Below, piece after piece: positions 34,425 to 45,466 of a DNA stretch of 64,000 nucleotides. The notes under the pieces were generated by a model. It worked only from the letters and a program-made list of their open reading frames with translations, had not been told where the DNA came from and did not search any database. Location: positions 1 to 64,000 of the forward strand of contig DASYKS010000018.1 of the NCBI GenBank assembly GCA_035995205.1. Reading direction: 5' to 3'. The DNA comes from DASYKS01 sp035995205. GTDB lineage: Bacteria; Acidobacteriota; Thermoanaerobaculia; Multivoradales; UBA5704. Every line of letters starts with the position of its first letter. The stretch's first letter is position 1. The position numbers and the translations under genes are program-made.

Positions 34425-37058
34425 TTACCTCTCCGACCACGCCCCGCGCTTCGGCCGACCTCGGTCCGGACGCTCTTCGCCCCTGAACTCCGCCTCCTGC
34501 CAGAGCACCGACTGACCTCGGGCAAGGCGGAAGCCCAAGTAGCTGACGCGGGACGACGGGTCGTCGGGAGGCCGATACGCCGCCCGGACGACCCGCGCGG
34601 ACGAGGACCACGAGCCGCCGCGGAACACCCGCGTCGAGTTCTTGTGCTCGGCGCTGTAGTCGGCGGACCAAAGGTCTTGGCACCACTCGTACACGTTGCC
34701 CAGCATGTCATTGAGGCCCCAGAGGTTCGGGGCCATTTTCCCGACCGGGTGGGTTTCTCCGCCACTGTTCTCTCCGTACCAGGCGATCCTTTTCAACGCC
34801 GACTCATGTGTCTCTTCCAGGATTTCGATCGGCCCTGCATATGTCGCCGTCTCCGTCCCAGCTCGGCAGGCATACTCCCATTCGGCTTCTGTGGGCAAGC
34901 GCCATTTTTCGCCCCATTCTTCTCCGCCAAGCTTTTCGAGAAACTTCTGGCAGTCCCCCCAGCTTATCTTCTCGACCGGTCGGGCAGGCGACTTGAATTG
35001 GCTCGGGTTATAGCCCATCACTGCCTGCCAGAGAGCCTGCGTGCAGGGCGTCTCTCCGAGCCAGAAACCTTCCGAAATCGCTTCCAGATGCCGCGGCCCC
35101 TCGTCCCCGTGGCGACCCGGCTCATCCTTGGGAGAGCCCATCCAAAACCGGCCAGGGGGAATCCAACGCATTCGCTGCTCGGCTTGTCCGACCGCGAAAC
35201 TCGCCCAGAGACCGTAGCGGTCGCGGCCCATGGCGTTCGCCCAGGACGGCCGGTTGAGGCAACGGAGAATGGCTACGGTGCGGTCGGTGCGGAGGGTAAA
35301 AAAAGAGGGGCGCGGCAGGTCGACCCCTTCGCCGAGCGGCCGGGGCGTGGCCCATCGGACACCCGCTTCGTGACGTGCCACCTGCCCGTTACCCGATTCG
35401 AGCTCGGCGAGCAGGCTTCCCGCCGCGGGGAGCGAGTACATCCCCGGTACCGGCCCCGCGGGAACGAAGCTCAGCCCGCAGCCGATCTGCCAGACCTGCC
35501 AGCGGATCGGTTCGCCTTCGCCCACGGGACCGAACACCTCCGGCCCGACACCTTCGGGAATGGGCGGGGGGCCTTCGCCGTCCCAAACCGCATTCCACGC
35601 CCGCCAGAGTAATGGCTTCCAGCGCTGGTCGTTCCAGGCCCTCCCCGGCACCCTCTCGCGCACCGAGCGCCTCACGAAGCCGCGGACGGCTCGCGCAACC
35701 GACGACGCCTGATCGGATCCGCGCTCGCACGTCTCCACAACGCGCCGCCAGAACGCCTCGGCTGCTTCCACTTCGCCCGGCAGGAGCGCCCCTTCCGGAA
35801 GAAGGCCCGCGGCCGACAGACTGAGCACCTCGCTGTGCCAGATCTCCTCCGGCTGGCCCGCACGCCAAGCCCGAATCGCCGCGACGACACCTCGCTGAAT
35901 CGGTTCGGGCTCAGCCGCGAAACGCTCTTGAAGGCGCAATCTCAGGTTAGTCGAAATGCTCGCGGCCGGCGCAAATCCACCAGCCACTTCCGGATGGTTC
36001 CAGGCATCCGCCTCCGTGCCTGCGTCGGCACTCTGGGCGGATAAAAGCCGCCTCACCGCGCGCAACAGGCCCGGTTCGATGCGCGCGGCGAACGAAAGGA
36101 GGCCGAGCAAGCGTTCGGCACGGGCCAGGGGGGCCTCTTCCGCGAGTAATGGCGCGACGGCGGCAATTCGCCCTGGCCGCTCCCAAGAAACGGCGCCCCA
36201 GGAATGCGCGAGCCCCGCCCGCCAACGTTCCGCCGGGCAAGGCACGAACGCGGACAGATCCGCCCCAGCTCGGCGCTGACGTTCGCCGACTGCCGCCCAG
36301 AGCCGGCGGCGCGACCCATTGGACAGGAAACCAAGGTCACCGAGCGCGAGAACACGAGCGCCGTCCACAACCGGAACCTCGCGCCAGCGGCGCCGGTGCT
36401 CACGCCAGGGCCGATCAGCGCCCTCCTGGAAAGAGACCTCGTGGATCGCACTCACGCCGAGCTGCCGACGCAACTGGCCGACCAGCCTGTCTTGGTCGTG
36501 CCAGAAGGGGATCAGGTGCACACTGCGATCGACGAGCACGGTGACCCGCGGCGCCCAAGAAGCGAGTGGGCGGAACGGAATCTCGCGAGCGATCTCGCCG
36601 CGACCCCAGCGCTCGGCGAGGAGCGGCACGTCCACTCGACGGCTCGGGGCTGATGAACTGAGCCGGCGCCGGACCGCGGCCCAGAGACGGGCGTCCGAAA
36701 CAAGCGACAACGGCACCGGCGGGAAACCAGGGCTCAACCCTAGGTCATCCGTGCCGAGGATCGGCTCAACGCGGTGGCTCGGCTGGGGCGGTGGCTCGGG
36801 CGCAAGGTATTCGACTCGGTCGATCACCCAGAACGGAACTGGCGCCCGCTCGGCCACGGGCAGCTCGTTCCCCGCGAGTTGAGAATCTGCCACAGAGGCC
36901 GCTTCACGGCCTAACCCTGACTCCTGGCGCATCGACACGGGGGCGCGCTCCTCGTACGCCAACATCCGGGCCACCGCTCCGAGTGCCTCCTCGCCTCCTG
37001 CGATGTAAGCGCGCAGAAGGTCGGCACGACCGGTTGTGGCGGCCCAGCCCGGATTCAT
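34425..37058 (-). CDS. Large conflict-system protein with C-terminal FGE-fold domain
   Basis: Protein of 877 residues. The N-terminal 110 residues are variable; about 110-260 includes VPLSLVSDARLWAAVRRRL, then a vWA-like strand VTVLVDRSVHLIPFWHDQ and RVLALGDLGFLS; a helical middle follows. This recalls the SAV_2336-type N-terminal region reported beside MoxR ATPases, but I cannot confirm it. The FGE-fold domain (about 635-850) has IPPGRFWMGSPKDEPGRHGDEGPRH, WRLPTEAEWEYACRAGTETATYAG and VFRGGSWSSSARVVRAAYR, again without the catalytic cysteine pair. The start overlaps the MoxR gene by 4 bp. Confidence 0.75.
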   Translation of the reverse strand: MNPGWAATTGRADLLRAYIAGGEEALGAVARMLAYEERAPVSMRQESGLGREAASVADSQLAGNELPVAERAPVPFWVIDRVEYLAPEPPPQPSHRVEPILGTDDLGLSPGFPPVPLSLVSDARLWAAVRRRLSSSAPSRRVDVPLLAERWGRGEIAREIPFRPLASWAPRVTVLVDRSVHLIPFWHDQDRLVGQLRRQLGVSAIHEVSFQEGADRPWREHRRRWREVPVVDGARVLALGDLGFLSNGSRRRLWAAVGERQRRAGADLSAFVPCPAERWRAGLAHSWGAVSWERPGRIAAVAPLLAEEAPLARAERLLGLLSFAARIEPGLLRAVRRLLSAQSADAGTEADAWNHPEVAGGFAPAASISTNLRLRLQERFAAEPEPIQRGVVAAIRAWRAGQPEEIWHSEVLSLSAAGLLPEGALLPGEVEAAEAFWRRVVETCERGSDQASSVARAVRGFVRRSVRERVPGRAWNDQRWKPLLWRAWNAVWDGEGPPPIPEGVGPEVFGPVGEGEPIRWQVWQIGCGLSFVPAGPVPGMYSLPAAGSLLAELESGNGQVARHEAGVRWATPRPLGEGVDLPRPSFFTLRTDRTVAILRCLNRPSWANAMGRDRYGLWASFAVGQAEQRMRWIPPGRFWMGSPKDEPGRHGDEGPRHLEAISEGFWLGETPCTQALWQAVMGYNPSQFKSPARPVEKISWGDCQKFLEKLGGEEWGEKWRLPTEAEWEYACRAGTETATYAGPIEILEETHESALKRIAWYGENSGGETHPVGKMAPNLWGLNDMLGNVYEWCQDLWSADYSAEHKNSTRVFRGGSWSSSARVVRAAYRPPDDPSSRVSYLGFRLARGQSVLWQEAEFRGEERPDRGRPKRGAWSER

Positions 37059-38026
37059 CCTACGAACTCCTCCGGATGCTTACGCAGGGCGAACGCGCGA
37101 ATCCGTCCGAGCCCGGCGTTCTGGCGTTCCGGGTCGTCGGGCCACTGGCGCACGACCGCGCGGAGGAGATCGAGATACTCGGCGCCCCCCGGGGGGCAGA
37201 GTCCGCGGTCGGCGACCGCCTCCCGATCCTCGGCGACCATCTCCGCGGCGGTTCGCAGGAAGCTTTCGGCCAGGAGCGGAAAATGCGCCCGGCCGCGGCC
37301 GACCAGCGCCTCGATCAACGCCGCGCGCCCTGCCGGCCAACCGAGCTGAAGGACGAGGCAGCGGCGGACGAAAGCGTCCGGCAAAGCACGCTCCTCATTC
37401 GTCGTGAGGACGACGAGCGGCGACGGAGCATCCTCCGGACTCGCAACCGAAGCGCCCCACGGCGTCCGAAACTGCCCCTGGCCGAGCGCCTCCAGCAGTC
37501 CGTTCGGCACCGCAGGATCGGCCTTGTCGATCTCATCGATCAGGAGCACTGCGCCTTTCTCCTTGCTCCACCCCTTGGGCGTCCAGGGCGGCGCGGCGTG
37601 CGCTCGCTCGGCCTGGCGCTCGGCGCTCTCCCATTCGAACACCCACCAGATCGGCCCGGGTGTCGTGAATCGCTCCTCGTCCAGGTACTCGCGAACGTCG
37701 ATCTCCGCAGCTCTTGGAAGGTGCCCGACGATCTGCGCCTCCGCAAGCCGCGCAACGGTGTCCACCGTGTAGAGCAGGTCGCGAGCCTCCGTGCGGGCAT
37801 CGACGGTAAACGGAAGAAACGCGCGACCGAGCGCCGCCGCCGCCGCCCGCGCAAGCTGGCTCTTACCGGTTCCCGGCTCGCCCCGAACGAGAAGTGGCCG
37901 ACCGGCCGCGAGCGCCGCATTGATCGCCTCTTTCGAGGCCCCATCGAAGACGTGGACCGTCTCGGGAAGTGTCCCGTAAGCCTCGACGCGCAAGTGGTGA
38001 CCGGGGTCGAAGGAGAGATATCTCAA
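37055..38026 (-). CDS. MoxR-type AAA+ ATPase
   Basis: AAA+ protein of 323 residues. Walker A GEPGTGKS is at residues 49-56, Walker B LLIDEIDKAD at about 161-170 with D164 and E165, sensor-1 VVLTTNEERALPDAFVRRC follows. The insert TTPGPIWWVFEWESAERQAERAH between the Walker motifs is typical of MoxR relatives in conflict systems rather than of classical MoxR with a vWA partner. It would act as the NTP-driven switch or remodeller of the operon. It overlaps both neighbours by 4 bp. Confidence 0.9.
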   Translation of the reverse strand: MRYLSFDPGHHLRVEAYGTLPETVHVFDGASKEAINAALAAGRPLLVRGEPGTGKSQLARAAAAALGRAFLPFTVDARTEARDLLYTVDTVARLAEAQIVGHLPRAAEIDVREYLDEERFTTPGPIWWVFEWESAERQAERAHAAPPWTPKGWSKEKGAVLLIDEIDKADPAVPNGLLEALGQGQFRTPWGASVASPEDAPSPLVVLTTNEERALPDAFVRRCLVLQLGWPAGRAALIEALVGRGRAHFPLLAESFLRTAAEMVAEDREAVADRGLCPPGGAEYLDLLRAVVRQWPDDPERQNAGLGRIRAFALRKHPEEFVG

Positions 38027-39543
38027 AGATTCACCTTTCGCTCTTCGCGGGGTTCGTCCGTTTCGGCGTAGCGCGCGACCAGATCGCGCAGGGGCCGGCT
38101 GATCCGTCGCTCTCCAAGCAGGTCGTCGCCGGTCATTTCGACCAGGTGGATGGATTTCAACCGCTGGCGGATCTCGCCCAAGAACGGCGCGTTCTCGCGG
38201 GCGAAGATCTCGTCGTAGAGAAGGTATCGACGCATCGGATGATCGCCGTGCTCGGCCTGATACGCAAGTTCGTCATCGACCAGCGCAAAAGTGCGATCGA
38301 GGGCTGATCGCTCGCCCCCGGGCTTGCGCCGCCGCCGCTCCAACAGTCCCCGATCCTCGGACGTAAGGAAACTCCTTTCGAGGTGCTCCCCATAAGCATG
38401 CACAGCTCTCTCGCCGTCCACATCGAAGCCCATCTCTTGCGGCAGGGGTAAGCGGCTCCGCCCGTCGGGATACTCCAAGCCCCGAGGGCGCCAATCGCTC
38501 GGCCTGCCTTCGAAGCCCGCGACCGCAAGCTCGGCGATCGTCGCGGTGGTGATCGGCAACCGCAGCAACGCACCCCCGCTCTGGCTCGGCAAGGCGTGCA
38601 ACCAGCCAGCCTGCACGAGGAGCGGTGCAATACGAGCCACAACGGCCGCGATCGTAGCGGCGGTGGCGCGGGGTGGTTGCTCCGTAACCCAAAGTTGGTT
38701 ATGCGTATGATTGAGCTCGACGAGCACGTCGACAACGTCGGCGGTGAACAACAACTCGTCGGTGAGCCCGACCGCACCCTCTTCCCCAAACCGGGCCAAC
38801 CAATCCGGGCGGCGGCCGGCGATCGCCTCCGCGGCCTTCCGGGGGGGCGTCGATAGAATTCGCTCTACGTCCTGGGTGAGTTGCTCGCGGCGTTCGAGAG
38901 CGATCTTGGAGCCCAGCGCGGCGCGGAAACTCTCGCTCCGGAGCGCACCCGCAATCGGGCAGGCATGGAGTACGTTCTCGAAGCTCGGCAAGGCCTCGGC
39001 AATGACCCCCAACAGGCGGCGCGGGGCATCTCGCTCGAACACGGCAGCGCCCGAGATACCCGACCAGAGGTCGATCTCAGTCAAGTGGGCCTCAATCGTC
39101 AGCTGGCAGCGCTTCTGCCCTGCAAGGAATGCTGCAGCCTCACCGTGGAGATCGATCAACGAATCGCGAACGAGAGGTTCGTCCTCGGCAGCTGCCGCCC
39201 AGCCCCGGGATTCCCAACGGGCCGCGCTGGCGAGGCTCGCTTCGGCGAATCTCGGCGGCTGCACTTCGAAAGGAACGGGCTCGTCGAGCATCAGAAGCGC
39301 GATGTCGCAACTCTCTTCCCCACGCCAGCGGACTTTCGCGCCGTGCGGCTTTCTGATCGTCTTCTTCGAACGGCCTAGTTCTCCAACGCGATCGTCGAGG
39401 TCGAAGAGGATCGCTACGTGGTCGGACTCGGCCACGACGTGCGCCGCGGTCAGCACGCGATCGCGACTGATCAAATATCCGGTGCCGCCTGCGGACTCGT
39501 CGTCCGGCGACGGCAGCACCTTGACGAAGCAGCGAAGGTCGAT
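38023..39543 (-). CDS. Trypsin-like serine protease with C-terminal partner domain
   Basis: Protein of about 506 residues. The protease triad is H35 in VLTAAHVV, D80 in SCDIALLML and S164 in LWSGISGAAVF, counted from the proposed start. No signal peptide is present, so it acts in the cytosol, unlike ordinary secreted trypsins. Residues about 190-500 are a helical region that probably contains an adaptor or effector-associated domain. No ATG fits. GGAGG lies 7 nt before an ATC at 39543, and the first standard start is GTG at 39519, which has no ribosome site. The gene ends in a 4-bp overlap with MoxR. Confidence 0.82.
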   Translation of the reverse strand: MDLRCFVKVLPSPDDESAGGTGYLISRDRVLTAAHVVAESDHVAILFDLDDRVGELGRSKKTIRKPHGAKVRWRGEESCDIALLMLDEPVPFEVQPPRFAEASLASAARWESRGWAAAAEDEPLVRDSLIDLHGEAAAFLAGQKRCQLTIEAHLTEIDLWSGISGAAVFERDAPRRLLGVIAEALPSFENVLHACPIAGALRSESFRAALGSKIALERREQLTQDVERILSTPPRKAAEAIAGRRPDWLARFGEEGAVGLTDELLFTADVVDVLVELNHTHNQLWVTEQPPRATAATIAAVVARIAPLLVQAGWLHALPSQSGGALLRLPITTATIAELAVAGFEGRPSDWRPRGLEYPDGRSRLPLPQEMGFDVDGERAVHAYGEHLERSFLTSEDRGLLERRRRKPGGERSALDRTFALVDDELAYQAEHGDHPMRRYLLYDEIFARENAPFLGEIRQRLKSIHLVEMTGDDLLGERRISRPLRDLVARYAETDEPREERKVNL

Positions 39544-39555
39544 GGGCCACCCTCC

Positions 39556-39867
39556 TCAGCGACGCAGTAGGAGCTTCTTCTTGGCGGCTGGCTTACCCGA
39601 TGTATCGGAGGTCTCTTCGAAGGGCAGCAGTTTGAGGATCAGCTTATGGGTTTGGGTCTTCCCCGCGCTCGCCTTAGCCTCGGCACCACCGAACACCCAG
39701 AACTTGACGCTCCCTTTCCCCTCGCCTTCGACCGACAGGGCAACTTCCGCCTCGAGCGTCACCTCGCCCAGCTCGAAGCGGACACTTCGCTGCCTCCCCC
39801 GCTGGACCGCGTCCTGGAGCTCGTTCCGCAGCTCCTCGATCATGTCCGCCAGCGCGATCTTCGCCAT
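39556..39867 (-). CDS. Trypsin-co-occurring domain (Trypco2) protein
   Basis: Protein of 103 residues that reads MAKIALADMIEELRNELQDAV, FELGEVTLEAEVAL, KGSVKFWVFGGAEAK and THKLILKLLPF. This is the Trypco2 pattern: an N-terminal helix and a beta-sandwich ending in the KFWV strand and LxLxP. Such proteins are encoded beside cytosolic trypsin-like proteases in predicted conflict systems and may recruit or restrain the protease. GGGGAGG lies 5 nt before the ATG at 39867. It is the first gene of the operon running to 33404. Confidence 0.85.
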   Translation of the reverse strand: MAKIALADMIEELRNELQDAVQRGRQRSVRFELGEVTLEAEVALSVEGEGKGSVKFWVFGGAEAKASAGKTQTHKLILKLLPFEETSDTSGKPAAKKKLLLRR

Positions 39868-39990
39868 AGGCGCCTCCCCGGGAAACGCTCCGGTTGCGCC
39901 GGGGCGTGCAACAAGACGCGACATTCTGCGCCTCGACAGCTCATGAGTTTGTTCGTGCGAATTCTACCATGCGCACGGCGACCGCCGCCC

Positions 39991-40117
39991 GATTGGTGGC
40001 GGTTGTCGGGACGTCGGCGACGACCGCCGATGTGTCGGCGATGACTGCCGGAGTGTCGGCGACGGCCGCCGACATGCCGGAGACGGCCGCCGGTATGCCG
40101 GCCGGGACTGCCGCGAC
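39991..40117. repeat. Array 2: 21-nt palindromic units
   Basis: Five contiguous 21-nt units from 40013, preceded by one degenerate unit. The best unit contains GTCGGCG and CGCCGAC as perfect arms around a 5-nt centre. The sequence is unrelated to array 1 but the unit length and internal palindrome are the same. It sits in the divergent gap (39868-40311) between the Trypco2 operon and the orphan antitoxin; the rest of the gap holds only the solo repeat arm at 40199. Confidence 0.85.
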
Positions 40118-40198
40118 GCTCCGACTTTCCGCCGCAAGAGCGGTCTCCCCGCCTCTCGGAGGTTGAATCATACCCGGTGCCGTTCGGCGGCATGCGCG

Positions 40199-40225
40199 GC
40201 CGGCGAGACGCCGACGGTCCCAGGA
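40199..40225. repeat. Solo arm of the hairpin element at 45297
   Basis: Twenty-seven nucleotides match the right arm of the element at 45297-45431 with one difference (GCCGACGG for GCCGGCGG). No complementary arm is nearby, so this is a half element. Confidence 0.7.
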
Positions 40226-40311
40226 AAAGCTTCTACGTTCGCCCGCCGCAGACCCTCTCTCGCTCTATGATGGCGTTGCGATCGGCTGCCGTCGATCCGG
40301 AGGCTTCGAAC

Positions 40312-40542
40312 ATGCCAAGCTCGGCGACTGTGACGTTTCAGCAGGCTCTCGAGATCGTCGAAGGTTTGCCGGACGAGCAGCAGGGAAAGCTGATCGAGAT
40401 CGTCCGCAATCGACAGAGAGAGCATCGTCGTGAAGATCTCGCAGCCGGCATCGAACAGGCCAGGACTGAGCTCGATCGCGGAGAGGTTCGGCGCGGCACG
40501 GCCGACGACCTGATGGCGGAGACCACCGAGACCGACGAATGA
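40312..40542 (+). CDS. Orphan antitoxin-like small protein
   Basis: Protein of 76 residues: TVTFQQALEIVEGLPDEQQGKLIEIVRNRQREHRREDLAAGIEQARTELDRGEVRRGTADDLMAE. Proteins of this shape precede RelE/ParE-type toxin genes. GGAGG lies 8 nt before the ATG at 40312, which is preferred to an upstream ATG. The expected toxin start overlaps its stop (ATGA), but the toxin frame is cut short. Confidence 0.7.
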   Translation: MPSSATVTFQQALEIVEGLPDEQQGKLIEIVRNRQREHRREDLAAGIEQARTELDRGEVRRGTADDLMAETTETDE

Positions 40543-40591
40543 GGGAGCTAATCGGAACCAACACCATTCGCTGTGCCTTACGGCGGACGCC

Positions 40592-40595
<4 letters not shown>
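40539..40595 (+). pseudogene. Truncated RelE-like toxin stump
   Basis: An 18-codon frame starting at the ATGA overlap reads MRELIGTNTIRCALRRTP and stops. This resembles the beginning of RelE/YafQ-like toxins that follow this antitoxin family (MREL-W---F--A-RR). The remainder is replaced by the glucosidase gene. The match is short, so this is a suggestion. Confidence 0.45.
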
Positions 40596-43240
<2,645 letters not shown>

Positions 43241-43242
43241 CC

Positions 43243-45249
43243 ATGACCTTCGAGCGCGATGTCTGCGCCGACTTCGCCCGATCCTCCGCGCTCGAATGGC
43301 TGGAGGCGAACGGCCTCGGCGGTTGGGCGTCGTCGACCGTCTCGGGCGCGCACACCCGGCGCTACCACGGCCTGCTGGTCGCGGCGACTGAGCCGCCGGG
43401 CGGGCGGAAGGTGCTGCTGTCGCGGCTGGACGAGACGGTCGAGGTTGGAGAGGAGAAGTTCGAGCTCGGCGCGAACCGTTTCCCCGGCGTGATCCATCCG
43501 CGCGGATTCGAGCATCTCGCGCGCTTCCGCCAGGATCTGTTTCCCACCTGGGAGTACGAGATCGGCACGGCGCGGCTGCTTAAGACGATCGCCGCGGTCC
43601 ATCTGGAGGGCGACGAAAACGCCACTCTTGTCCTGTACGAGCTTGCGCAGCCCTCACCCCCGGCCCCTTTGGGAGAGGGGCCGGGGGTGAGGGCTGTCCG
43701 CCTGATGCTCCGGCCGTTCTTCGCGGGTCGCGACTTCCACTCGCTGGGGCACGCGAACGATTCCGTCCACCGCGGGGGAACATTCGAAGCGGACACGCTC
43801 GTATATCAAAGCTACGACGGCCTGCCCACGGTCCACCTAAATGTGCCAGGAGGCGCCTACTCGGCGAGCCCCGATTGGTGGTGTCGGTTCGAATACGACT
43901 TGGAACGCGAGCGTGGCCTTGATTTCGAGGAGGATCTGTTCACGCCGGGAACGATTGCGGTCGAGCTAGCCCCCGGCGCGCGGCTCGGGGTTCTGATCTC
44001 GACCGCACCGCCGGCGGGAGGCGACGCCTGGGATCTATTCGACGCTGAACGCGAGAGGCGAGAAAAGTTGCTCGCCCCGTTCATCGATTCCGATCCGTTC
44101 GTTCGCGCCCTGGCGCTCGCGGCTGACGCCTTCGTGGTTCGCCGTGGCCGCCGTGGCGCGGGGCTCTCGACCGTGATCGCCGGCTACCCCTGGTTTTCCG
44201 ACTGGGGGCGCGATTCGATGATCGCTCTGCCCGGTCTCTGCCTGGTGACGCAACGATTCGACGAGGCGAAAGGCATCCTCCGTTCGTTTGCGCGAGCCAC
44301 GAGCGAAGGGCTGTTGCCGAACCGCTTTCCCGACTCCCCCGACGAGGCGCCCGAGTACAACACCGCCGACGCCACGCTCTGGTTCTTTGTCGCGGCGTGG
44401 AAGTATTTCGAAGCGACGGGCGACGCGGCGTTCGTGCGCGACGAGCTGATGCCCGTCTTCGCCGACATCCTCGCCTGGCACGAGCGCGGCACGCGCCACG
44501 GCATCCGGGTGGAGAGCGACGGACTGCTTCACGCCGGGGAGCCGGGGGTCCAGCTCACTTGGATGGACGCGAAGGTAGGCGATTGGGTGGTGACCCCGCG
44601 ATCGGGGCTTCCGGTCGAGATCCAGGCGCTGTGGGCCAACGCGCTCGCGATCACGTCTGAGCTGTGCGATCGGTTCGGACAGAAAGAAAGGGCGGCCGAG
44701 CTACGCCTGCGCGCCGAGCAGGTGCGCGAGCGGTTCGCGGAACGCTTCTGGAACGAAGAGGCGGGCGGCCTGTTCGATGTCGTCGACGGGAATTGGAGAG
44801 ACGCAAGCGTGCGGCCGAATCAGATCTTCGCCCTCTCGCTCCCTTTCCCACTGCTCGAAAGGGAACGAGCGGCGCGGATGCTCGCCCAAGTCGAGACGAA
44901 GCTGCTCACCCCCCGCGGCCTGCGCACGCTGTCAGCCGACGACCCGCGCTATCGGCCGGTCTACCTAGGCGGCCCGCTCGAAAGGGACGGCGCGTACCAC
45001 CAGGGGACCGTCTGGCCCTGGCTGCTTGGGCCGTACATTTCGGCGCTCGTGCGGGTGCGCGGCGAGGAAGGGAAGCGCCAAGGGCGCGAGATCCTCGAAA
45101 AGTTCGCGCCGCACCTCGCCGAGGCCGGAATCGGCACCGTCTCCGAGATCTTCGACGCCGAGCCTCCTCACGCGCCGCGCGGCTGTCCGGCCCAGGCCTG
45201 GAGCGTCGGGGAACTGTTGCGCGTGGCGGTGGAGGTTTCCGGTCTATGA
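43243..45249 (+). CDS. Amylo-alpha-1,6-glucosidase (glycogen debranching type)
   Basis: Protein of 668 residues. The N-terminal domain has NGLGGWASSTVSGAHTRRYHGLLVA; the C-terminal (alpha/alpha)6 domain has GYPWFSDWGRDSMIALPGLCLVT, NTADATLWFFVAAWKYFE, LTWMDAKVGDWVVTPRSGLPVEIQALWANAL and YHQGTVWPWLLGPYI, all typical of bacterial GDE_C enzymes. The acidic residues in DWGRDS and LTWMDAK are the expected catalytic environment. Residues about 136-152 (PSPPAPLGEGPGV) are encoded by an in-frame hairpin repeat and are an insertion relative to what I know of the family. Confidence 0.92.
   Translation: MTFERDVCADFARSSALEWLEANGLGGWASSTVSGAHTRRYHGLLVAATEPPGGRKVLLSRLDETVEVGEEKFELGANRFPGVIHPRGFEHLARFRQDLFPTWEYEIGTARLLKTIAAVHLEGDENATLVLYELAQPSPPAPLGEGPGVRAVRLMLRPFFAGRDFHSLGHANDSVHRGGTFEADTLVYQSYDGLPTVHLNVPGGAYSASPDWWCRFEYDLERERGLDFEEDLFTPGTIAVELAPGARLGVLISTAPPAGGDAWDLFDAERERREKLLAPFIDSDPFVRALALAADAFVVRRGRRGAGLSTVIAGYPWFSDWGRDSMIALPGLCLVTQRFDEAKGILRSFARATSEGLLPNRFPDSPDEAPEYNTADATLWFFVAAWKYFEATGDAAFVRDELMPVFADILAWHERGTRHGIRVESDGLLHAGEPGVQLTWMDAKVGDWVVTPRSGLPVEIQALWANALAITSELCDRFGQKERAAELRLRAEQVRERFAERFWNEEAGGLFDVVDGNWRDASVRPNQIFALSLPFPLLERERAARMLAQVETKLLTPRGLRTLSADDPRYRPVYLGGPLERDGAYHQGTVWPWLLGPYISALVRVRGEEGKRQGREILEKFAPHLAEAGIGTVSEIFDAEPPHAPRGCPAQAWSVGELLRVAVEVSGL
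43648..43696. repeat. In-frame hairpin repeat inside the debranching enzyme gene
   Basis: Perfect 20-bp arms rich in C on one side and G on the other flank a 9-nt loop. The sequence is of the CCCTCACCCCCGGCCCC type that is usually intergenic. It is translated through without a stop or frameshift. Confidence 0.8.
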
Positions 45250-45296
45250 ATCGGAGCCGCCGCCGGTAACCCAAAGGCGAAGTAATTTCTTCCCTC

Positions 45297-45431
45297 GGGT
45301 GTGCTTGTCCTGGGACCGCCGGCGTCTCGCCGGCGCTTTTCGGTGGATCAACCACCGCCCTGCGCTCAGCGCACAAGGTCGCTCGATGCCGGTGCCGGCG
45401 AGACGCCGGCGGTCCCAGGACGAGCACACCC
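45297..45431. repeat. Large inverted-repeat element with 38-bp arms
   Basis: Arms 45297-45334 and 45394-45431 pair with a single mismatch. The interior holds CGGTGG/CCACCG and TGCGC/GCGCA hairpins. It occupies most of the 217-bp gap between the convergent debranching enzyme and queG genes. The remaining bases of the gap show nothing else. Confidence 0.85.
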
Positions 45432-45466
45432 AAAGAGCGAGGTTTTCGTACGCCCGAAGACTGAAT

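Noticed and set aside
33404..35200. Sulfatase-activating formylglycine-generating enzymes
   Set aside because: The copper-binding cysteine pair is missing in both domains and no sulfatase gene is in the window.
33404..37058. Diversity-generating retroelement with FGE-fold variable proteins
   Set aside because: No reverse transcriptase or template repeat was seen within the window. Elsewhere in the genome it remains possible.
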